Made by a program: the position numbers and the translations under genes. A stretch of DNA of 22,071 nt from Perkinsus olseni. Lineage: Eukaryota > Perkinsozoa > Perkinsida. Location: assembly GCA_013115125.1 (NCBI GenBank), contig JABANN010000546.1:1-22071 (forward strand), given 5' to 3'. Shown piece after piece: positions 18,809 to 22,071 of this stretch (within the stretch, counting starts at the first letter, position 1; each line of letters begins with the position of its first letter). The notes beneath the pieces were generated by a model. It was not told the DNA's origin, did no database searches, and worked only from the letters and a program-made list of their open reading frames with translations.

Positions 18809-20885
18809 ATGGCTTTCGCTATCGTCCCGCACACGGGGATGCCCGTTGAAGGGGAGAAGGTTGCGTGGATACACCTTCGTCGCTCAGATGTCCGCCATCA
18901 CAACATGATCGCCGACTGTGGCTTCAGGGCTACTTTTGGTTATCAGTCAGGAGTCGTTGAGTCCTTTCCGCTCTACTTGGCATCTTCTAAGAATGCGGAT
19001 GTCAGATTTATTATGGGTCCAGGGAGAGAATGGCGGCCTCAATTGGACGACAAGAGCCTGCCCAAGGCGTTGCTGGGCGAGGACTCCCATCCAGTGACGG
19101 TGGTTCTCAATTTCGGTTGTGGAACGCGCAATTTTATATTCGCCGGCTACGAGGGACTGGGCCCCCGACTATTATCGATGGCCAAGTGTGGCAGCATCAA
19201 TTTTCCGGACGGTCGTCTGAAGGCTGATCCTCGAGACGTGAAGGATGCTCAGCTGTGGCAAGGCGACGATGACAGCTACTGGGTCATCTCGGCCGAGTCA
19301 CAGTGGCATGCTACTACTATTAGTGACGTCACTACGAGAAGGGGAATCTTGGTTGTCTATGAGGTCCGGGGAAGCCGCAGTGACCCTCGGATTGAGCGGA
19401 AATACAGCGCGAGTGTCCGAGGACTTCCATATGCGATGGCCGGCTGTGGGAGCGAGACCGCTGACTTCGGGGCAGAATCTCGGCCGATTCTGAAGGGTGC
19501 TGCCGTGAGGGTTGTTCTCTCAACCTTATCCGACAAGTTTCAGCTCATGCTTCTCGAGCTCACTCGTTCTCGTGAGTGCACGCTGATCAGGAGTATCGAA
19601 GTACCATCCGCTGTAACCTCTCTCTCTGGGTCTCCCGATGGTCGGAGTTTCGCATCAACTGCGGATGATGGGCGCCTGTCTGTATGGCCTTCCGGTCTTA
19701 CTAGCGTGCCGATCGACAGCCCGGTGGCCTCAGCTGCGAGGCAAGGAGAGCTCGAAGCTTCGGCATGGGTTGATGATGACCATATCGTTGTCGGCGGAAT
19801 GGGCGACGCCCTCGGATTATACAACTTCGACCAACTTGATTCATTGGAGCTCATAGCGACGTTAAGGCAGACCGGTGCTTCGGCAACTACCTATGCCACA
19901 GCCTATTGCCACAGTCAGGCCGCCGCCGATGGGCGGAAGGGTCTCCGGCTGCTGCTATCTGGAGGTGTCGACACGTACGTCATGCTCAGCCTGTGTGTAT
20001 CCGAGGAACGTCCTCGTATCCCGTTCCCTCCTGAGGGAGCATTCTTCGAGTCCGAGGAAGTGCTGAATGAGCCGAAGAGGTGGAAGGAATGGAAGTCCGA
20101 CCGTAGGGTGGTGAGAATGGTCGACTCCGCGGAGGGTGTAGCAGCCGGTGAACAGTGTAAACGGGAAGATGGCAGTATCGTTTCTGGTCGAGGCAGTGGG
20201 GACCTGGCGAGATGGCGCGAGCTTGAGAGCGGTACGGTATCTATTGCTTCCAGCAGAGGCGGCGATTTTGCCTCAGAGGCGGCTCCGTCTGCCAGTAGGT
20301 TCCAGGGCCGCGTGGCAGCTGCCAAAAAGCGGCGAACAATGAATGCTACTGGTGTGGATGCAGAAGTCGTCGACAGTATGCCTCCTCGACCCCTGACAGT
20401 AATATGACCTTAATATGCCTCACGACAGTATGCTGACGACGCCTGAGGCGTCGTCAAAGTCTCACGATGATCTCAACATTCAGCGCCGTTGCACCGAGGT
20501 CATCAGCGCTATGATCTCTCTGGTGAAGAAGGCTTTGTCCGCTCGTGGTCCTATCTGGCTACTCGACGCTCTGAGGCCTATTGGGTTTGGCCGTGATACT
20601 CGAGATTACAATGACGCCGCTGTCTTCAACTGTGAGTTGATGCGACGGGAGTTGCTCATGGACAACCTGCGCTCTTTGTCCGCGGAAGACCTCCTGCAGT
20701 ACCTGGACCTCACTCGCAGGTTTTTAGAAGCCGCCAATGAGCGGGCATCTTCCCCGGATACCCCAAGAGACCAGCGAGAGCGCGTTGAAAGGACGCTCGC
20801 AGAGATTAAGGAAGTGCTGTCCGCTATGATGGACGAGAAGGGTATTATGTGGCTCACAAATTTTCCACCCAATCGTTACCCGTAA
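18809..20885 (+). CDS. WD40-like propeller protein with helical C-terminal part
   Basis: Exon 1 (18809-20398) codes about 530 aa with beta-propeller character, for example SAVTSLSGSPDGRSFASTADD then GRLSVW and AWVDDDHIVVGGMGDALGLY. It ends in a low-complexity region with a basic cluster (AAAKKRRTMNATG) that resembles a nuclear localisation signal. Unspliced, this frame stops at 20407, and a second ATG frame (20415-20885) begins 7 bp later. A 49-nt GT-AG intron (20399-20447) removes the stop and joins both frames in phase to give 675 aa. That length is exactly typical of introns here, so I prefer one gene. The C-terminal part is helical and charged (LMRRELLMDNLRSLSAEDL, LLQYLDLTRRFLEAANERA). 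A propeller plus a helical tail recalls UTP-type ribosome biogenesis factors, but I cannot confirm that. Unlike its neighbours, the first 1.6 kb has no intron. Confidence 0.7.
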
Positions 20886-21261
20886 CCTGCCCGTGATGGG
20901 ACTTGCGCAATACAACGGGTATTAGTTTTTTACGCAGTCCAATTATGAGTACTTCAACAACGTGTACCAATTACGAATGGACTACGTTATACATGGTCTG
21001 ACTGTTGCAGTCTTTGTTTTACGAATCGTGAGGTCGTTTTCAGTTTCTCCACGTTTTGAGTTGCAGCTCGGTCCAGGGGGTCATCATTCCGCGGGACTTC
21101 CTGGTTCATTGCCAGCCTTGAAGCTCACTTGATTGTAGTAGCCACTATGTATTGCAGCAACTTGTAACACCACTGCTTAGTACTCTCGAAGCAACGCCCA
21201 CCAGGGGCACCTCCTCGACTCGCTACAAGTGTGCATCTTCAACCATTACGCGCCTTGCGCT

Positions 21262-21285
21262 TGCGTGCATGGGTATGCGTTCCAG
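21262..21285 (+). repeat. Direct repeat, copy 1 (24 bp)
   Basis: Starts TGCGTGCATGGGTATGCG and matches copy 2 at 21472-21495 in 22 of 24 positions. Weaker similarity continues downstream (both copies are followed within 20-50 bp by a CCCCCAT run), so this may be the best-kept part of a local duplication of about 210 bp. Confidence 0.7.
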
Positions 21286-21471
21286 TTTGCACTAGAGACT
21301 CCCCCATAGACCTGCACCATAGTGGCTACTTAGTGACGACCATACGCCATGTCACAGCAGTCACCCGGTTCAGTGCTACTCTGCTGTTAGACTGTCTCCG
21401 CGGCATTACCCTTAACTGCAACATTACTCTCAGATAACCGTCTGACCTCATTCTGCGCCACTCTGCGTCAC

Positions 21472-21495
21472 TGCGTGCATGAGTATGCGTTCTAG
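21472..21495 (+). repeat. Direct repeat, copy 2 (24 bp)
   Basis: Starts TGCGTGCATGAGTATGCG. It is the second copy of the repeat at 21262-21285, same orientation, with two substitutions. Confidence 0.7.
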
Positions 21496-21687
21496 ATTAC
21501 GCTGTGGAATCTCAATATCGACCAACCCCCATGATAGGAGTTGATCACTGTGATGCGAGTCCCAGCAAGTCGAGTTTTTTACTACTCTTCGAGTCCCGGC
21601 TCATAGCCAAACTGTATTGAGTTATGGTGCAGACCATCTATTCGTGTCAAGTCACCTGGCTTCCGGTCTAATCATTTTCTGAGCTCT

Positions 21688-21706
21688 GAGTCAGAGCCTC
21701 TGACTC
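21688..21706. promoter_or_regulatory. 9-bp palindrome upstream of secreted-protein gene
   Basis: GAGTCAGAG-C-CTCTGACTC, perfect with a single central base, about 235 bp upstream of the next start codon. It includes TGAGTCA (with the preceding T), a bZIP-type site in other eukaryotes. A related CAGAGTCTGACTCAGG lies at 21881-21896. Regulatory role is a guess. Confidence 0.4.
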
Positions 21707-21941
21707 GGTTAACTTGGCTGTTTCGAGCAGGTAGAGCAAACGCCACCCTGTTACGAAGGGAAGCTCTCCATGATTGAATGATATCTACTCTTGGAGGCTT
21801 GAAGTATCATCTAGATACTCTGAATCTGCTCGGGCCTTTCACAGGGGTGAAAATCAATGAGATCTTCGCTATGGGTGTCTCAGAGTCTGACTCAGGAGTT
21901 CTGTTCTTCGATCCACCCCTTTCGCAGCCCTCGGCATGCAA

Positions 21942-22071
21942 ATGCGCTTCTTCGCCAACTTCTTGATGACCCTCCTCGTGGTTGTTGACGGTACTTGTAA
22001 CGAGGCCGAGAAGGAGAAGATCACCGGCAAGTTGTTCCCCAACTTTCTCTACAAGTGCAGCCTCGCGGCCA
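21942..22071 (+). CDS. Secreted Cys-containing protein, partial (cut by window edge)
   Basis: Frame open to the end of the window. It starts MRFFANFLMTLLVVVDGT (signal peptide), then continues CNEAEKEKITGKLFPNFLYK and CSLAA. It is clearly related to the start of the protein at 2941 on the other strand: both have MR--x-N-L in a hydrophobic leader, then C---EK, FP-FLY-CS and A at the same spacing. An ATG two codons earlier (21936) is in frame; I prefer 21942 by comparison with the paralogue. The function of the family is unknown to me; small secreted Cys-bearing proteins of this kind are often lineage-specific. Confidence 0.7.
   Translation, partial: MRFFANFLMTLLVVVDGTCNEAEKEKITGKLFPNFLYKCSLAA

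Larger units (their letters stand above)
20886..21941. other. Intergenic upstream of secreted-protein gene
   Basis: About 1.05 kb. The ATG frames here (68 codons at 21231-21437, 62 codons at 21778-21966) have no motif support; the second overlaps the real start of the next gene in another frame. It contains a diverged direct repeat (21262-21285 and 21472-21495) and a near-perfect palindrome (21688-21706). Confidence 0.5.

Noticed and set aside
1-22071. Bacterial-type operons, CRISPR arrays, reverse transcriptase, integrase or transposase ORFs
   Set aside because: None seen by eye in any frame.

Overview
The window is nuclear DNA of a compact, intron-rich eukaryote. No bacterial operon signals, CRISPR array or recognisable transposon ORF was seen. 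Four genes are identifiable from protein motifs (PUS7, ATG18/WIPI, PRPF6, DDX47). Each closes into one open frame only after many short introns are removed: most are 39-60 nt, with a few of 76-303 nt, nearly all GT-AG. With a standard code, this style, and short secreted Cys-containing proteins that share the pattern FP-FLY-CS at both ends of the window, an alveolate of the Perkinsus type is the best guess. That assignment is inference; no rRNA or spliced-leader sequence was found to prove it.

Layout. 1-2102: gene-poor DNA with a degenerate tRNA-like unit, a 56-nt foldback and smaller hairpins. 2103-2213: degenerate 20-bp tandem array. 2235-2941 (-): chimeric gene, a signal peptide plus Cys-rich secreted-type N-terminus running into the catalytic Asp region of a PUS7 pseudouridine synthase. 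3269-3655 (-): hypothetical. 4154-4225: tRNA-like fold. 4503-6855 (-): full PUS7, 12 exons, 495 aa. 6904-8155 (-): multi-exon gene not recognised, ending 48 bp from the PUS7 start, with a perfect hairpin in the gap. 8777-10948 (-): PROPPIN (ATG18/WIPI), 11 exons, 552 aa. 11320-15705 (-): PRPF6/PRP6 tri-snRNP factor, 15 exons, about 1154 aa, with an expanded Thr-Pro repeat. 15706-15945: 240-bp head-to-head promoter. 15946-18309 (+): DDX47/RRP3 DEAD-box helicase, 13 exons, 469 aa. 18809-20885 (+): WD40-like protein plus a helical C-terminal part, split by a hidden 49-nt intron. 20886-21941: repeats and a palindrome. 21942-22071 (+): start of a second secreted protein related to the one at 2941.

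How the genes relate. PUS7 (RNA pseudouridylation), PRPF6 (U4/U6.U5 tri-snRNP bridge) and DDX47 (18S rRNA processing) are all RNA-handling housekeeping genes, and PRPF6 and DDX47 share one short promoter region. The PROPPIN acts in autophagy. The secreted family at the two edges suggests the window sits between copies of a dispersed, expanding lineage-specific family, one copy of which has become joined to a partial PUS7 duplicate.
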